Source: Phyllobacteriaceae bacterium UBA1059 (GTDB lineage Bacteria > Pseudomonadota > Alphaproteobacteria > Rhizobiales > Rhizobiaceae). From it: DNA of 27,057 nucleotides. Position 1 is the stretch's first letter. The number at the start of each line of letters is the position of its first letter. The notes under the pieces are model-generated. The model did no database searches, was not told the origin of the DNA, and saw nothing but the letters and a program-made list of their open reading frames with translations. The DNA lies in the NCBI GenBank assembly GCA_002316345.1, contig DCDI01000198.1, positions 33,440-60,496 on the forward strand. The letters are read 5' to 3'. The position numbers and the translations under genes are program-made. Shown piece after piece: positions 7,636 through 16,377 of the stretch.

Positions 7636-7664
7636 TATATGGCCGAAAGCTTTTTCGATTGCAA
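7636..7664 (-). promoter_or_regulatory. Candidate sigma-70 promoter for tRNA-Gly
   Basis: On the minus strand, TTGCAA (7664-7659) and CATATA (7641-7636) are separated by 17 bases, placing a transcription start near 7629, about 20 bases before the tRNA. Position and spacing support it; the -10 matches the consensus only partly. Confidence 0.4.
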
Positions 7665-7750
7665 CAGGAATTTCGCATGCTTGCGCAGCCTTTCCGCTGC
7701 CTTTACGGAACGCTGATTATCGTCGGTTTTGTGATGCGGGTGAGGGTTCT

Positions 7751-8248
7751 ATGCGTGTTGATCGTGAGGGATTGCTGGCGAAGCTCGATGGGCTGGGGAT
7801 CCAGACAAGTACCGTCGATCATCCTCCGCTGCATACGGTGGAGGAATCGCAGCATCTGCGCGGCGAGATCCCGGGTGCGCATACGAAGAACCTCTTCGTC
7901 AAGGATCGCAAGGACCGCTACTTTCTGCTCGTGGTGGAAGAGATGGCTGTCGTCGATCTCAAGACCGTGCATCATGTGATCGGCGCGTCGGGCAAGGTCT
8001 CGTTCGGCAAGCCGGAAGCGCTGATGGATCTGCTTGGTGTGGTGCCCGGATCGGTCTGCGTGTTCGGTGCGATCAACGACACCGAGAACAGGGTCACAGT
8101 GGTGCTCGACAGCACCTTGATGGAAAGCGCGGTGATCAACGCGCATCCACTAACCAACGAGGCGACGACGTCGATCGGCAGGGACGACCTGCTGGCGTTT
8201 CTTCAAGCCGTCTCCCACCCGCCTCTTGTCTTGAAAATCACCGCCTGA
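7751..8248 (+). CDS. ProXp-ala / YbaK-family Ala-tRNA(Pro) deacylase
   Basis: A 165-residue free-standing editing domain of the YbaK/ProX (INS) superfamily. Conserved features are HTVEESQHLRG, the KNLFVKD motif with the catalytic-type lysine K46, the GVVPGSV loop (96-102) and AHPLTNEATTSI (131-142). The C-terminal motif and overall length fit the ProXp-ala/PrdX branch, which hydrolyses alanine misattached to tRNA-Pro and has been studied in Caulobacter; YbaK (Cys-tRNA-Pro) is shorter of motif KNLF. ATG 7751 has a GTGAGGG stretch just upstream. It stands alone, transcribed divergently from the tRNA-Gly gene. Family is sure, exact substrate less so. Confidence 0.88.
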   Translation: MRVDREGLLAKLDGLGIQTSTVDHPPLHTVEESQHLRGEIPGAHTKNLFVKDRKDRYFLLVVEEMAVVDLKTVHHVIGASGKVSFGKPEALMDLLGVVPGSVCVFGAINDTENRVTVVLDSTLMESAVINAHPLTNEATTSIGRDDLLAFLQAVSHPPLVLKITA

Positions 8249-8305
8249 TCGCTCACATCGTGAGCCAAGTCGATAAGGGCAGGCTGAAGTCTGGAAGGAT
8301 GTTTC

Positions 8306-9286
8306 ATGAGCGATAAAGCAAACAATCCCTACGCTAGCGGGGGCCAGCCTTACCAGACCGAAGTCACGCTTGGCGGCGGCATTGCAGGCAATGGGGCCGG
8401 CAATGGGGCGAGCGGCGGTGGCGACCTCATCAAGGATACGACGACATCAGGGTTTTCCGCCGACGTGATCCAGGCCTCGCGCACGCAGCCAGTGCTGGTG
8501 GATTTCTGGGCGCCATGGTGCGGACCCTGCAAGCAGCTGACGCCGGTTCTGGAGCGCGTGGTTCAGGCCGCACGCGGCGCGGTGAAGCTCGTGAAGATGA
8601 ATATCGACGAGCATCCCTCGATTGCAGGCCAGCTCGGCATCCAATCCATTCCAGCCGTAATCGCCTTCAAGAACGGCCAGCCGGTCGATGGTTTCATGGG
8701 CGCGGTGCCTGAAACCCAGATCAAGGCGTTTATCGACAAGCTTACGGCCGACATGGCTGGCGGAACGGCGGATCTTCTGGCGCAGGCGGAAGAGGCGGTG
8801 ACACGCGGCGAAGCTGCGATTGCGGCTGATCTTTATGCCGCCGTGCTCGACGAAGACGAGACCAATGTGGATGCGCTGGCCGGGCTTGCGAATCTGTATT
8901 TCGATGCCGGGCAGGCGGATACGGCGCGCGAGCTGCTTGAGCGTGTTGCCGAAGACAAGGCTGGTCATGCCGGTGTTGCCGGGTTGCGCGCCAAGTTCGC
9001 TTTGGCCGATCAGATTGCCGAGCTTGGCGATGAAGGCGAGTTGCAACGCCGGTTAAGTGCTGATTCCACCGATCATGGTGCGCGCTTCGATCTCGCTTTG
9101 ATCGCCAATGCGCGCGGCAACCGCGAAGAGGCTGCCGATCAGTTGCTGGCGATCATGAAGGCTGACCGGGAATGGCGTGAGGACGGCGCGCGGCAGCAGC
9201 TTTTGAAGTTCTTCGAAGCCTGGGGTCTGACTGATCCTTCGACCCTTGCAGCACGCCGCAAGTTGTCCTCGCTTTTGTTTCGTTGA
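8306..9286 (+). CDS. cnoX: CnoX (YbbN) chaperedoxin: thioredoxin domain plus TPR-like repeats
   Basis: A 326-residue protein. Residues 1-45 are a Gly/Asn-rich leader (GGGIAGNGAGNGASGGGD about 23-40). Residues ~46-155 form a thioredoxin domain with intact active site WCGPC (C72, C75) and cis-proline motif SIPAV. The rest is helical TPR-like repeats (ADLLAQAEEAVTRGE..., LAGLANLYFDAGQADTARELLE) ending in ...AARRKLSSLLFR, as in YbbN/CnoX. E. coli CnoX has lost the CXXC pair, whereas Caulobacter CnoX is known to be redox-active, and this one resembles the latter. It protects unfolded proteins and hands them to GroEL/DnaK. GGAAGGA precedes ATG 8306. Confidence 0.9.
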   Translation: MSDKANNPYASGGQPYQTEVTLGGGIAGNGAGNGASGGGDLIKDTTTSGFSADVIQASRTQPVLVDFWAPWCGPCKQLTPVLERVVQAARGAVKLVKMNIDEHPSIAGQLGIQSIPAVIAFKNGQPVDGFMGAVPETQIKAFIDKLTADMAGGTADLLAQAEEAVTRGEAAIAADLYAAVLDEDETNVDALAGLANLYFDAGQADTARELLERVAEDKAGHAGVAGLRAKFALADQIAELGDEGELQRRLSADSTDHGARFDLALIANARGNREEAADQLLAIMKADREWREDGARQQLLKFFEAWGLTDPSTLAARRKLSSLLFR

Positions 9287-9382
9287 TTGGGGTGCGTTAA
9301 CAAACAGTCCTGAGAAAAGGCCCGCACTCTTGAGAAACGGCCGGCCCGCACCAGATCTTTGGCCAACAGCGAGGAGATTTCA

Positions 9383-10054
9383 GTGCAGGCCGGCAATGCC
9401 CATTATCGTGTCGCGGAGGATATTCCTCCGGTGGTCCCGATCTTTCCGCTCTCGGCAGCGCTGTTGCTACCGGGCGGACGCATGCCGCTCAACATTTTCG
9501 AACCGCGCTATCTCAAGATGATCGATGCCGCTTGTGGCGGAGACCGGCTGATCGGCATGATCCAGCCGAGCCTCGACGGCGCGACGCTTGGTAATGGCGA
9601 ACCAAGTCTGTGCGCGGTGGGCTGCCTTGGGCGCCTCGTTTCCTTTGCGGAAACAGGCGACGGCCGCTACCTCATCGGTCTGCAGGGCATCTGCCGTTTT
9701 CGGGTATCCGAGGAGATCGAGCATAAGGCGCCGTATCGCTTGTGCCGTATCGCGCCTTTCGTCAGCGACCTCAACGAGGACGCCGGCAGTGGCGAGATCG
9801 ACCGGCCGGCCTTGCTCAAGACGCTGAAAGCCTATCTCGAGGTCAACGAGTTGGATGCGGATTGGGAGGGCGTGAGCCGGGCGGAGAACGCGACGCTGGT
9901 GAATGCGCTGTCCATGATGTCGCCTTATGGCGCGGCGGAAAAGCAGGCGCTGCTGGAAGCGCCGGATCTGCGCACCCGCGCCGATACGCTGATTGCGATT
10001 ACGGAAATGGCCTTGGCCCGCTCGCGCGACAGTTTTGGCTCAGGCCTGCAATGA
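9383..10054 (+). CDS. LON substrate-binding domain protein (LonB-N / YcaI-type, stand-alone)
   Basis: A 223-residue protein consisting of the N-terminal LON domain only: IPPVVPIFPLSAALLLPGGRM, then PLNIFEPRYLKMIDAA, CAVGCLGRLVSF and GRYLIGLQGICRFRV. No ATPase or protease domain follows, so it is a stand-alone LON-domain protein of unknown function, usual beside cnoX and a Trm112-like gene in Rhizobiales. I choose GTG 9383 because GAGGAG lies six bases upstream; an in-frame TTG at 9359 has no such site. The stop is followed after 21 bases by the Trm112-like gene, suggesting one transcript with cnoX. Confidence 0.87.
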   Translation: MQAGNAHYRVAEDIPPVVPIFPLSAALLLPGGRMPLNIFEPRYLKMIDAACGGDRLIGMIQPSLDGATLGNGEPSLCAVGCLGRLVSFAETGDGRYLIGLQGICRFRVSEEIEHKAPYRLCRIAPFVSDLNEDAGSGEIDRPALLKTLKAYLEVNELDADWEGVSRAENATLVNALSMMSPYGAAEKQALLEAPDLRTRADTLIAITEMALARSRDSFGSGLQ

Positions 10055-10075
10055 CCGCGGGTACGGTGCTTCTCT

Positions 10076-10297
10076 ATGGGTGATGAGCCGGCAAACAATC
10101 CACTCGCGTCGCGCCGTGTGGCAAAGCTTGACGTGCGCATGCTCGAGCTCCTGGCTTGCCCGGTGACCAAGGGCCTGCTGCGCTATGATGCCGAGCATGA
10201 GGAACTGATTTCGCCCGGCGCACGCTTGGCTTATCCCGTGCGCGACGGCATTCCGATCCTGCTGCAATCGGAAGCGCGGGTGATCGAGCTCGACTGA
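10076..10297 (+). CDS. Trm112-like small protein (DUF343/YcaR type)
   Basis: A 73-residue protein with the Trm112 core: [44 protein letters not shown]. Only the CP of the first zinc-binding pair of eukaryotic Trm112 is kept (C at about residue 28), as usual in bacteria. Eukaryotic and archaeal Trm112 activate methyltransferases; the role of the bacterial form is not settled. It lies 21 bases after the LON-domain gene and stops 6 bases before the converging dnaE2 stop. Its start is not supported by a strong ribosome-binding site. Confidence 0.85.
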   Translation: MGDEPANNPLASRRVAKLDVRMLELLACPVTKGLLRYDAEHEELISPGARLAYPVRDGIPILLQSEARVIELD

Positions 10298-10303
10298 GCC
10301 ACT

Positions 10304-13300
10304 TCATTGAAAGTTGCGACCGCGCGGCATGACCTTGGCCGAGCGCTTGGCGAGTTCCTCGATATCTTCCTTGAACTCCGGCATGTCGCGCATCAGTTTG
10401 GCGACGCGTTTTTCTGAATACGGGCCGTTGGCGCTTTGCGGCAGGGGACGGCGCACATGATCGGAATTGGCAAGGCTGTCGATCGTGGGGCCGTGTTCCG
10501 ATAGCTCGGCCAAACGCGGCGTCAGATCCTCGATCTTCTGTGCGATCACATGGATCACCTCGCCCTGATGCTGCAGTTTGCCTGAAACGCGAACAAAACG
10601 GGCGCCCAGCACGATCGGCCGGAATTTTTCGAACGTGTCTTTCCAGATGATGATGTTGGCGAGGCCTGTTTCGTCTTCCATCGACATGAAGATCACGCCC
10701 TTGGCCGAACCCGGCCGCTGACGCACCAGAACCAGACCGGCCACGGACACGAAACGGCCGCTCCGCGTCTGGCCGAGATCGGCGCAAGGCAGCGTGCGCT
10801 CGCGCACCAATCGACCCCGCAGGAAGCTGACCGGATGCGCCTTCAGCGACAGAGTGAGGGTACGGTAGTCGTGGATGACATGCTCGCCGAGCGGCATCTC
10901 CGGCAACCGGGTTTCAGGCTCGAATTCGCGCAGTTGAAGGCCGGCTTGCGTGAACAACGGCAGCGTTTCGGGAGCGGTCTTGGCATCGAGTGCGCGTGCA
11001 GCCCATAAAGCGGCGCGACGGTCGAGACCGATCGAGCGGAACGCGTCGGCTTCGGCCAAACGCACGATCGTCGATGGGGAAAGTCCGGTTTTCAGCCAGA
11101 GATCGCGCACCGATGCGAAGCCTGAACCGCGAGCGGCAACCAGTTTATCAAGCTCTGCCTGGCTCAGCCCTTTCACCTGGCGGAAGCCTAGCCGGACCGC
11201 ATGGCGGGTGCGGATGACGCCGCGCATGGAGCGATGGCGGCTGGCGATATGATCGGGCCTGAACGGCGCCTCCTCTAGGGTACAGTCCCAATCCGAGTGG
11301 TTGATGTCGACTTCGCGGATGTCCAAACCATGCTCTCGGGCATCACGCACCAACTGAGCCGGCGCATAGAAGCCCATCGGCTGGGCGTTGAGGATCGCTG
11401 CGCAGAAGACATCGGGATAATAGGTCTTGAACCAGCACGAGGCGTAAACCAGCAAGGCGAAACAAGCCGCGTGGCTCTCTGGAAAGCCGTATTCGCCGAA
11501 GCCCTCGATCTGGCGAAAGCAGCGTTCGGCGAAATCACGCGGGTAGCCGTTCTTGACCATGCCGTCGATCAGCTCGTTTTCAAGCTGGGAGATGATGCCG
11601 ACGCGCCGGAATGTCGCCATGGCACGGCGCATCTTGTCGGCCTTGTCCGGCTTGAAGCCGCCGCATTCGATGGCGATCCGCATGGCCTGCTCCTGGAAAA
11701 GAGGAACGCCGAGGGTCTTGCCAAGAATGGCTTCCAACTGAGGCTTGATGTAGGTCGGCTCTTCCAGGCCTTCGCGACGGCGCAGATAAGGATGCACCAT
11801 ATCACCCTGGATAGGACCAGGGCGGACGATGGCCACTTCGATGACGAGGTCATAGAACTCCCTTGGCTTCAAACGCGGCAGCATCGACATCTGGGCACGG
11901 CTTTCGATCTGAAACACGCCCAGCGTGTCGGCGCGGCAGATCATGTCGTAAACGTTGTTCTCACCTTCCGGGATGGTGGCCAGCGTGGTGGATTGCTCTT
12001 CAGGGTAATGCTGCTTCACCAGATCGAAGCAGCGACGCAGGCACGACAGCATGCCGAGCGCCAGAATATCGACCTTGAACAGGCCGACGGAGTCGAGATC
12101 GTCCTTGTCCCATTCGATCATCTTGCGCTCGGGCATGGCCGTTTTCATGATCGGCACGATCTCGTCTAGCCGATCGCGCGTGATCACGAAGCCGCCGACA
12201 TGCTGGCTGAGATGGCGGGGAAAGCCCTGGATCGCGTTGGCGTAATCGAAAAAGCGCCGGGTCAGCGGATCCTGCATAGCAAGGCCGGCGGAAGCGGCTT
12301 CGCGCGCACCAAGAGACGTGTCGCCCCATTTCCAGGTCGAGGCTGACAAAGCGCTGATCGTGTCTTCCGACAGGCCCAGCGCCTTGCCGACCTCGCGCAT
12401 GGCCGAGCGCGAGCGATAGGAAATCACCGCCGCTGCAAGGGCCGTGTTTCGGAAGCTGTATTTCTCGTAGATGAAGGCGATGACTTCGTCGCGGCGCTGG
12501 TGCTCGAAATCGACGTCGATATCCGGCGGCTCGCCACGCTCTTTGGAGATGAAGCGCTCGAACAGCGTTTCCAACCGGTCAGGACCGATATCGGTGATGC
12601 GCAAGCAATAGCAGATCAGCGAATTGGCGGCCGAACCGCGCCCCTGACATAGAATACCCTTCGAACGGGCATGGCGTACGATGTCGTTGACGGTCAGGAA
12701 GTAGCCGGCGTAGCCGAGCTCTTCGACCAGAGCGAGTTCCTTTTGCAGGATCTCAATCGTCTTCTCGGTCGGACCGTCGGGAAAGCGCCAGGCTGCTCCT
12801 TCCCAGGTCAGCCGCTCCAGTTCCTCCTGCGCCGTTGCGCCATCTCGCGTTGGTTCGTTGGGGTAGTTGTGCTGCAGCTCTTTAAGCGAGAAACGCAGTG
12901 TGGCGGCGAAGCGCTGTGTCTCCACCAGGGCCTGGGGGATGCTGGCAAAGAGCCGTGCGATCTGAGCAGGGGATTTCAGATAGCGTTCGGCATTGGCCTG
13001 ACGCTCCAGCCCAATGTTGCTGACCGGCTTGTTGAGACGGATGGCGGTAATGACATCCTGCATCTCGCGAAATTCCGGACGATGATACAACACATCGTTC
13101 ACGGCCATGAGCGGCAAGCCCGATCGCCGGGCCAGTGCCGACACCTGCTCAAGGCGGAAACGATGATCGCCATTATAGGTCGGCGCTACCGCCAACCAGA
13201 CCGAGCGATTGAAGCGCTGGCGAAGCTCCTCAAGAAAGGCGAGTGTTTCTTCCGTGTCCCCATAGGGATCGGCCAGAACGGCGAGCGAGATGTCCGCGCC

Positions 13301-13681
13301 CCATTCGATGAGATCGGCGCGGTAAACGCGCGATGCGCCCTTTTCGCTTTCTTCACGCAGATTGGCCTGGCTCAACAGCCGGCAAAGATGCCCCCAGCCT
13401 TCACGCGTTTGCGGATAGGCCAGAACATCCGGGGTGCCATCGCAGAAAACCAGCCGGCTGCCGGGATGAAACTGGAACCGGTTGGTTTTTGCCATGTTCC
13501 AGCCGCGCACTACGCCGGCCACCGTGTTTCGGTCCGCAATACCGACTGCGGTATAACCAGCTTCCAGCGCACCTCCCACCATCTGCTCGGGCGAGGCCGC
13601 GCCATGCAGAAAGGAGAAGTTCGACTGCACGGCGAATTCCGCAAAAGCGGGGCTGGCTTGCGGAAAGCGCTCCGTGCTCAT
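10304..13681 (-). CDS. dnaE2: DnaE2 (ImuC), error-prone DNA polymerase III alpha
   Basis: An 1125-residue C-family polymerase. Order of domains: PHP domain at the N terminus (FAVQSNFSFLHGAASPEQMV), palm with the catalytic aspartates in PPDIDVDFEHQRRDEVI (about residues 385-395), fingers, tandem helix-hairpin-helix (LSQAELDKLVAARGSGFASVRDL), and a C-terminal OB fold (GVIFMSMEDETGLANIIIW). FLHGA and the size are typical of DnaE2 rather than the replicative DnaE1. It makes the nucleotide insertions during SOS translesion synthesis and depends on ImuA and ImuB. Its start overlaps the imuB stop (ATGA), so it is the third gene of the cassette. Confidence 0.95.
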   Translation of the reverse strand: MSTERFPQASPAFAEFAVQSNFSFLHGAASPEQMVGGALEAGYTAVGIADRNTVAGVVRGWNMAKTNRFQFHPGSRLVFCDGTPDVLAYPQTREGWGHLCRLLSQANLREESEKGASRVYRADLIEWGADISLAVLADPYGDTEETLAFLEELRQRFNRSVWLAVAPTYNGDHRFRLEQVSALARRSGLPLMAVNDVLYHRPEFREMQDVITAIRLNKPVSNIGLERQANAERYLKSPAQIARLFASIPQALVETQRFAATLRFSLKELQHNYPNEPTRDGATAQEELERLTWEGAAWRFPDGPTEKTIEILQKELALVEELGYAGYFLTVNDIVRHARSKGILCQGRGSAANSLICYCLRITDIGPDRLETLFERFISKERGEPPDIDVDFEHQRRDEVIAFIYEKYSFRNTALAAAVISYRSRSAMREVGKALGLSEDTISALSASTWKWGDTSLGAREAASAGLAMQDPLTRRFFDYANAIQGFPRHLSQHVGGFVITRDRLDEIVPIMKTAMPERKMIEWDKDDLDSVGLFKVDILALGMLSCLRRCFDLVKQHYPEEQSTTLATIPEGENNVYDMICRADTLGVFQIESRAQMSMLPRLKPREFYDLVIEVAIVRPGPIQGDMVHPYLRRREGLEEPTYIKPQLEAILGKTLGVPLFQEQAMRIAIECGGFKPDKADKMRRAMATFRRVGIISQLENELIDGMVKNGYPRDFAERCFRQIEGFGEYGFPESHAACFALLVYASCWFKTYYPDVFCAAILNAQPMGFYAPAQLVRDAREHGLDIREVDINHSDWDCTLEEAPFRPDHIASRHRSMRGVIRTRHAVRLGFRQVKGLSQAELDKLVAARGSGFASVRDLWLKTGLSPSTIVRLAEADAFRSIGLDRRAALWAARALDAKTAPETLPLFTQAGLQLREFEPETRLPEMPLGEHVIHDYRTLTLSLKAHPVSFLRGRLVRERTLPCADLGQTRSGRFVSVAGLVLVRQRPGSAKGVIFMSMEDETGLANIIIWKDTFEKFRPIVLGARFVRVSGKLQHQGEVIHVIAQKIEDLTPRLAELSEHGPTIDSLANSDHVRRPLPQSANGPYSEKRVAKLMRDMPEFKEDIEELAKRSAKVMPRGRNFQ

Positions 13682-15399
13682 GCAAAGATCCCATGCATGT
13701 ACCAGCGCGGCATGGGCGGAAGAGCCGCCTGAAGATCGTCTTTCTCTTCCTTTGCCGCCGGATTCATATCAACGGTTTCAGCGAGTTTGCCGCTTTTGCG
13801 GCGGCGCTCTTCTTCCTCGGCTTTCATTAAAGGGCCAAGCCTCGGCTCGCCCTCGTAAAGGCCTTGGCGAAACAGCCAGTAGCGATGGCCCTCGCCATCC
13901 TCGACGCGGAAATAATCACGCGTTTCGCCGGTCTCGTCGTACCACCATTCCGGCGTCAAACGTTCCGGCCCTTCCGCGCGCACGATGCGGTGATGCATGC
14001 GCCGCCAGCGGAAATGGGCCGGCGGGCCTTCCGGTACTTCCGCGGTGACATCCACGGGTTCGGGCTGGCGCAGGAGCCGCAAAGGGCGCGAGAAGGTGGA
14101 AGCCGGCTTGGTGTCTTCGACCTCCGTCTTGTTTGCAGCACCGGGCGCATAGGCGATGGCGCGTTCCGGGATGTGGCTCGCGACCTCCACGGGATGCACC
14201 ATCACCTGGCGACCGAGCCTGGCTTCCACCCGGTCAGCCAGAAGAGCGATGCTTTGCACCTCTTCATCGCCTTCCTTCATCAGGTCGCTTTGCACTTCCG
14301 CAAAAGGCTGCGCGGTGAGAACCGACAAGCGCAGGAGATCGAAGCCATAGCCGGGATCGAGGCTCTCGCTGGTGGCTGAGAGTTTTTCGCGAAACAGGAG
14401 CCGGATCAGTTTGGGATCCCGCAGAGGCCGTGCGGTTCTGACCCGCAACCGGAACACGGTGCCATCGACACGAAACAGCGCCAGTTCCAGTGAGGTCGCA
14501 CCTTCACCGCGTTCGCCGAGAGCGGGCTGCAATGTCTTGGACAAGGTCAGAACCAGTTGCTCGATCTCTTCGATCGTGCCGATCGGCTCGAAGAAACGGC
14601 GTTCGGCCGATAGGGTCGGAACCGGTCGGCGAGGCGTGATGGATTCTTCCACCCGGCCAACAGCCTGGTCGATGCGCAGCAGAAGCTGCTTGCCAAAGCG
14701 TTTGGCAAGCGGGGCACGCGGAGCGGACAAAACGGCGCCCACCACACGCAAACCAACGCTTTCCAGGCCGTGGCGCGTATCGGGCGGTAGGCGCAGGGCC
14801 GACAAAGGGAAGGGCGCCAGAGCCTGCGCTTCCTCCCCTTGTTCGATGATCGCGCCGGAATCGAAGCGCGCCAGCGCATAGGCCGTGCCAGGCGTGGCGG
14901 CGAGCCCGCCGCGAATGTCGAAACCCTGTTCCTTGAGCCGTTTGCGGATATCGGCCATCAAGGCCACTTCGCCGCCAAACAGATGCGCGCAACCCGTGAT
15001 GTCGAGATAAAGCCCGTCCGGCCAATCGATCGCCACCAGGGGCGTGTAGCGATCGCACCAGTCGGCCAAGGCGTCGAGCAGGCGCCGGTCACCCTCGGCA
15101 TCGTCTTCGACGATATCGAGATCGGGATGCATGGCCCGCGCTTCGGCAATGCCCTGACCGATGCGCAGCTTGAGGGATTCGGCCTTGGCATCAAGGGCAG
15201 CGATGCGCTGCGCATTGTCCTGCCTGCAACTAACCACCAGCGGCGGCACGTCGCCGTTCAGGCGCGAAGCCCACGACTTGCCCAGCCGCTTGCGCCAGAT
15301 TCGGTCTGTAGACAGACGCGGAAACCACAGAGCCAGAAACCGCTGGCTGTGCTTGGGCTGAAGGTTGGTTCGCTGTTCGGAGTTGGAGACGGCGTTCAT
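13678..15399 (-). CDS. imuB: ImuB, catalytically dead Y-family polymerase homologue
   Basis: A 573-residue protein of the DinB/Y-family fold. The N-terminal FLALWFPRLSTDR lacks the acidic metal ligand found at this place in active Y-family enzymes, as known for ImuB. LYLDITGCAHLFGGE (130-144) is the ImuB palm signature, RRFFEPI and the little-finger region follow, and QSDLM (370-374) stands where relatives have a beta-clamp binding QxDLF-type motif. The C-terminal part (FRWRRMHHRIVRAEGPERLTPEWW) is the ImuB-specific region ending in a charged linker. ImuB is the hub that links DnaE2, ImuA and the clamp. The first 170 bases overlap the end of the imuA frame. Confidence 0.93.
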   Translation of the reverse strand: MNAVSNSEQRTNLQPKHSQRFLALWFPRLSTDRIWRKRLGKSWASRLNGDVPPLVVSCRQDNAQRIAALDAKAESLKLRIGQGIAEARAMHPDLDIVEDDAEGDRRLLDALADWCDRYTPLVAIDWPDGLYLDITGCAHLFGGEVALMADIRKRLKEQGFDIRGGLAATPGTAYALARFDSGAIIEQGEEAQALAPFPLSALRLPPDTRHGLESVGLRVVGAVLSAPRAPLAKRFGKQLLLRIDQAVGRVEESITPRRPVPTLSAERRFFEPIGTIEEIEQLVLTLSKTLQPALGERGEGATSLELALFRVDGTVFRLRVRTARPLRDPKLIRLLFREKLSATSESLDPGYGFDLLRLSVLTAQPFAEVQSDLMKEGDEEVQSIALLADRVEARLGRQVMVHPVEVASHIPERAIAYAPGAANKTEVEDTKPASTFSRPLRLLRQPEPVDVTAEVPEGPPAHFRWRRMHHRIVRAEGPERLTPEWWYDETGETRDYFRVEDGEGHRYWLFRQGLYEGEPRLGPLMKAEEEERRRKSGKLAETVDMNPAAKEEKDDLQAALPPMPRWYMHGIFA

Positions 15400-16198
15400 G
15401 AGGGTTCCATTCCAGCGTGAAAGTGCCTGGACGTGCGGTGCGGCTTTTGGCGACGGTCAGTTCCAGGCCCGGCGGCCCGAGCGAGTCTCGCAAGGGACCA
15501 TCAAGCGTTTGCCGCAAACCCGCAGGCGCAGGGGAAACAAGCAGCCTGACGGGTGCCGCGGTGGGTGTTTGTTCAGCTGACTGGCGCAGCAGGAACACCG
15601 GCCGCCCAGCCGCTTGCGCGCGGCGATGCAGCCTTCGCGTGGCGGTCAGATCCAGCATGCGGGGATTGCCGCGCAGTTCCAGGATCACGCCGGCCAGATC
15701 CGGCAGCCGTGCCGCTTCCTCACCAATCCACAGCGTGTCGCCGAGCTTGGGTGCTTCGGCGAAAAGAAGGCGCTGCGGCGCGATGCCGAAAGTTTCGCGG
15801 ATGCCGGCGGCATAAGGCAGGCCGCCTTCGGAAAAAGCTTCCGTCGTGCCCAACCATAAAAGCGGCAGATGCTTTTGGGGCTCGCGCTGCAGGAGCCTGG
15901 AACCAAGCGCCAAGGCAAAGGCCGCTGCGGCTCCGGCGGCGCGTGCGGTCGGCGCGTGGATTTCCGTGAGCGCCCCCAAAGGCAGACCGCCGCCGAGGGG
16001 GGCATCGAGCGGCTCCACCTGGCTCGGCAGACAATCGCCATCCGGCAGACCCCGTCCGCTGCGCCGCATAAGGATGCCGTCGGCCGTTTGCCCGTCAGCT
16101 GAAGGCGCAGCCAAGCGCTCCGGCAGTACGCCTTCGATCCTGGCAATCTCATGACGCAAGGCGCAAAGCCTTTCCTGCGCCAAGGCTGATACCGCCAT
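15230..16198 (-). CDS. imuA: ImuA, RecA-like mutasome accessory protein
   Basis: A 322-residue ORF. Core residues 1-~265 fit ImuA: N-terminal LAQERLCALRHEIARIEG, the hinge PLGGGLPLGALTEIHA, the degenerate RecA-like P-loop region (GAAAAFALALGSRLLQ) and a conserved-looking end TFTLEWNPHERR. ImuA interacts with RecA and ImuB in SOS mutagenesis. A further ~55 residues, rich in Ala, Gln and Pro, are encoded in the frame overlapping imuB by 170 bases; whether they are part of the working protein is doubtful. It is the first gene of the cassette, directly behind a LexA box. GGAG lies about ten bases ahead of ATG 16198. Confidence 0.88.
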   Translation of the reverse strand: MAVSALAQERLCALRHEIARIEGVLPERLAAPSADGQTADGILMRRSGRGLPDGDCLPSQVEPLDAPLGGGLPLGALTEIHAPTARAAGAAAAFALALGSRLLQREPQKHLPLLWLGTTEAFSEGGLPYAAGIRETFGIAPQRLLFAEAPKLGDTLWIGEEAARLPDLAGVILELRGNPRMLDLTATRRLHRRAQAAGRPVFLLRQSAEQTPTAAPVRLLVSPAPAGLRQTLDGPLRDSLGPPGLELTVAKSRTARPGTFTLEWNPHERRLQLRTANQPSAQAQPAVSGSVVSASVYRPNLAQAAGQVVGFAPERRRAAAGG

Positions 16199-16221
16199 GA
16201 CGTTCCACTCCGGTCGAGTTC

Positions 16222-16236
16222 GTTCCTGTTATGTTC
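16222..16236 (-). promoter_or_regulatory. LexA (SOS) box of the imuA-imuB-dnaE2 operon
   Basis: GTTC (16222-16225), seven bases, GTTC (16233-16236): the exact direct-repeat operator GTTC-N7-GTTC of alphaproteobacterial LexA. It ends 24 bases from the imuA start codon. Read on the minus strand it is GAAC-N7-GAAC and immediately follows a -10-like TATAAG (16241-16236), a position where LexA would block transcription until the SOS response. Confidence 0.85.
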
Positions 16237-16377
16237 TTATAGATTCCCGAGGGTGCTCCGAGAGTCAAGCACACTCTAGAGAATTTATTCCTGACGCTGC
16301 GGCCGTAAGGGGTCGGATGCGAAAGTCCTCGAAAGCCGCGAATTAACGCTCTATATGAGCCGGCCAAAGGAGACCGA

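Noticed and set aside
12671..13732. A 353-codon frame antisense to dnaE2
   Set aside because: No motif is recognisable and dnaE2 is conserved over this stretch.
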